From: Salinicoccus sp. UBA3372 | GTDB taxonomy: Bacteria; Bacillota; Bacilli; Staphylococcales; Salinicoccaceae | Assembly: GCA_002360325.1 (NCBI GenBank) | Contig: DEQG01000056.1 | Coordinates: 1 to 5,873, forward strand | Direction: 5' to 3' | Length of the DNA: 5,873 nucleotides | Shown: in pieces, positions 4,756-5,873 of the stretch | Layout: each line of letters opens with the position of its first letter | Position numbering within the stretch: the first letter of the stretch is position 1 | Made by a program: the position numbers and the translations under genes | Notes under the pieces: generated by a model | Databases searched by the model: none | Seen by the model: only the letters and a program-made list of their open reading frames with translations | Told to the model about the DNA's origin: nothing

Positions 4756-5873
4756 ATGAAAAAATGGATTGGAATCATTACCGGCATTATTGTACTTGCC
4801 GGACTGACAGTTGTTGTATTGTTTAACTTCACGAATATTTTTCAGGCAAGTGAAGAAGAGTCGCTGGACGAATATGTTTCAAACTATGAAGCAGGCAGCT
4901 ATGAGGAAATATATGAGTCATTGGGCGAAGAGACAAAGGAGCACTATGACCAGGAAGATGTCACCGAAAGATATCATAAATTGTACGAAGATCTCGGAGT
5001 GGAGTCCCAGTCGATTGACAACCTTGAACTGAATGAAGAAAATTCGACGGATTATAATAAGATATATGAAGGTGACTGGACGATAGATTCCGCCTACGGT
5101 GAACTGACGAAAGTTATGGAAATCAGTCTTTTATACAATGAGGATGAAAATGACTGGCATGTGGAATGGACGCCTGACATGATCATACCCGGACTGAACG
5201 GCAACCGGACGCTGGACTTCAACTTCACTGACGGCGTACGCGGTGAAATCCAGGATCAGTCGGGTGAACCGCTTGCATTCAACGGCCATAAGGAAGTGGT
5301 CGGTTTTGTTGCGGGCGAAGTGGATGAAGAAGAACTGACCGGCCTCAGCGATGAGCTTGAAATCAGCGAGGAATCTCTTGAGAGTACTTTCAATCAGGAG
5401 TGGATCAGTGAAGGGATGTTCGTTCCCCTAAAAGAAACCCATCGATTTTCTGATAAGGATAAATCGGACTTTGAAGAGAATAATCTGCAGGTTCGCGAGG
5501 AACCTGCACGTGAATACGCCCTCGATGAAGCGGCATTCCATCTGCTCGGTTATGTCGGCGGCGTGAACGCTGAAGAACTTGAAGCCTCCGATTATTTAAG
5601 CGAAGGTGATGTGACCGGCAAGCGCGGACTGGAACAGTTATACGATGAGCGCCTGCAGCCGGAAAGCGGCTATGAAATCGGTATTACGGATAACAGCGGC
5701 AATGTGATCGAGTCTTTATTCAGCAAAGAGGCGGAAGACGGCTCTGATATCGTTCTGACGATAGACAGCGGACTTCAGGAGATCATCTACAGCGAGATGG
5801 AAGAGGATTCAGGCTCGAGCGTTGCGCTTGATCCGGACAATGGAGATATGCTCGCAACGGTCAGCTATCCGAG
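4756..5873 (+). CDS. Class B penicillin-binding protein, MecA/PBP3 type (3' truncated)
   Basis: The first 372 codons of a peptidoglycan transpeptidase; the family is usually about 670-690 residues. The ATG at 4756 has AGGTG at 4746-4750, 5 nt upstream. Residues 1-24 are a single membrane anchor without lipobox. Residues about 32-140 are the NTF2-like MecA_N domain, ending in IIPG (143-146) as in MecA. The PBP dimerisation region follows: RGEIQD (162-167), EWISEGMFVPLK around 215-226, HLLGYVG (262-268), TGKRGLEQLYD (287-297) and LTIDSGLQ (334-341), which leads into the transpeptidase domain. The SxxK, SxN and KTG motifs are beyond the window, so activity cannot be judged. In place of the usual D-R-N/D-G after RGxIxD there is D167-Q168-S-G. 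Relatives include Bacillus PBP3 (PbpC) and staphylococcal MecA/PBP2a; beta-lactam resistance is not implied. No mecR1 or mecI is adjacent upstream. It follows the envelope genes but probably has its own promoter. Confidence 0.92.
   Translation, partial: MKKWIGIITGIIVLAGLTVVVLFNFTNIFQASEEESLDEYVSNYEAGSYEEIYESLGEETKEHYDQEDVTERYHKLYEDLGVESQSIDNLELNEENSTDYNKIYEGDWTIDSAYGELTKVMEISLLYNEDENDWHVEWTPDMIIPGLNGNRTLDFNFTDGVRGEIQDQSGEPLAFNGHKEVVGFVAGEVDEEELTGLSDELEISEESLESTFNQEWISEGMFVPLKETHRFSDKDKSDFEENNLQVREEPAREYALDEAAFHLLGYVGGVNAEELEASDYLSEGDVTGKRGLEQLYDERLQPESGYEIGITDNSGNVIESLFSKEAEDGSDIVLTIDSGLQEIIYSEMEEDSGSSVALDPDNGDMLATVSYP

Noticed and set aside
4811..5032. 73-codon open frame on the + strand inside the PBP gene
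   Set aside because: It lies out of frame within the well-supported MecA_N domain coding sequence and has no separate start signals.

Overview
The window looks like chromosomal DNA from a low-to-moderate GC Gram-positive bacterium, most likely a member of the Staphylococcaceae and plausibly a halotolerant genus such as Salinicoccus or Jeotgalicoccus. The reasons are the SSB C-terminal tail, a PanD of Bacillota type, strong AAGGAG-type ribosome binding sites, compact T-tailed terminators, a penicillin-binding protein with a MecA/PBP3-type N-terminal domain, and very acidic secreted proteins. The genus is an inference and cannot be proved from this window. All supported genes lie on the + strand.

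Left part (1-1860): the 3' end of an ssb gene, a TG-rich trailer with a hairpin, and a terminator. Then come two single-gene units, each closed by its own terminator: panD (aspartate 1-decarboxylase, beta-alanine for pantothenate/CoA) and a tandem VOC/PhnB-like protein of unknown substrate that starts with TTG.

Middle (1861-2490): a broken gene. A coding region with a good ribosome binding site and a possible sigma-B-type promoter is split over three reading frames. One break is a perfect 7-bp tandem duplication (2146-2159); deleting one copy restores the frame exactly. The other break lies near 2080. The N-terminal part weakly resembles STAS/SEC14 (SpoIIAA-like) proteins. The last reading frame runs through a strong terminator before it stops.

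Right part (2491-5873): a cell-envelope cluster. A VanY/LdcB-type M15B carboxypeptidase lipoprotein overlaps by 23 nt a membrane-anchored CapA-family metallophosphoesterase. After a terminator-like stem and a candidate promoter comes a class B PBP of the MecA/PBP3 type, cut off by the window end before its active site. The first two proteins are both tethered to the membrane through highly acidic, low-complexity linkers. This suggests exported enzymes working in the wall space: peptidoglycan trimming, an unknown CapA-type activity, and cross-linking.

I found no convincing new multi-gene system, RNA gene, CRISPR array or insertion sequence. The items most worth checking are the duplication-inactivated gene, the coupled VanY/CapA pair beside a MecA-type PBP, and the absence of rpsR behind ssb.
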